Positions 22,383 through 22,402 of a DNA stretch of 22,402 nt are shown one piece after another (the first letter of the stretch is position 1; each line of letters starts with the position of its first letter). The stretch lies in NCBI GenBank assembly GCA_002327785.1, contig DCUI01000275.1, forward strand, positions 19,769 to 42,170, written 5' to 3'. The translations under genes and the position numbers were made by a program. The notes beneath the pieces are model-generated. The model did not search any database. It saw only the letters and a list, made by a program, of their open reading frames with translations, and had not been told where the DNA came from. The stretch is from Phycisphaerales bacterium UBA2218 (GTDB taxonomy: Bacteria > Planctomycetota > Phycisphaerae > Sedimentisphaerales > Anaerobacaceae).

Positions 22383-22402
22383 CCCGACTTCGCGGATTCG
22401 GG

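Overview
The window looks like a chromosomal segment of an anaerobic planctomycete, most likely of class Phycisphaerae. Three things suggest this: a large secreted protein combining jelly-roll-like units, a 'DGFETY...TWSDGF' module and a C-terminal LamG domain; a secreted TIM-barrel glycosidase fused to an ADP-ribosylglycohydrolase-like segment; and an Hnd/Hyd-type hydrogenase locus under a Rex repressor beside a rubrerythrin-like protein. The taxonomic call is inference from protein style. No rRNA, tRNA, CRISPR array, insertion sequence or phage gene was seen.

Layout. (1) 1-4349, minus strand: a redox operon read rex -> Cache/HAMP histidine kinase -> HndB-like 2Fe-2S protein -> HndC/NuoF-like flavoprotein, which runs off the left edge. 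A good sigma70-type promoter lies upstream of rex. (2) 4350-5918: AT-rich intergenic DNA, a glutathione peroxidase gene that appears doubly broken (signal-peptide frame lost, in-frame amber codon), and a gene-free stretch with one strong orphan hairpin. (3) 5919-11472, plus strand: a rubrerythrin-like diiron protein, then an envelope/osmotic group: MscL, an MscS-family channel, a DUF481 outer-membrane protein, a cysteine-bearing DUF11-repeat lipoprotein and a 100-residue glycine-rich membrane protein. (4) 11526-15441, minus strand: a lipid-transport (Mla/MCE) operon read STAS-MlaE permease -> MlaF ATPase -> MlaD-type MCE protein -> PqiC-like auxiliary lipoprotein. (5) 15721-16878, plus: an NAD(P)H/FAD-dependent oxidoreductase. 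(6) 16913-22382, plus: a promoter with a long leader, a 1048-residue secreted modular protein ended by a clear intrinsic terminator, and the glycosidase chimera.

How the genes may work together. Rex senses the NADH/NAD+ ratio and probably controls the hydrogenase module. HndB and HndC would pass electrons between NAD(P)H and a hydrogenase subunit expected beyond the left edge. The kinase encoded in the operon adds a second sensory input. The diiron protein and the peroxidase remnant fit oxidative-stress defence in an anaerobe. The mechanosensitive channels, DUF481 barrel, DUF11 lipoprotein and Mla system all serve the cell envelope. The last two genes fit binding and breakdown of plant or algal polysaccharide.

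Most notable observations: the glutathione peroxidase reading frame carrying an amber codon inside otherwise intact conserved sequence; the glycosidase carrying an internally deleted ADP-ribosylglycohydrolase-like segment; and two within-operon spacers (hndB-hndC and mlaF-mlaD) built from short words repeated in both orientations, one with interleaved arms of pseudoknot topology.
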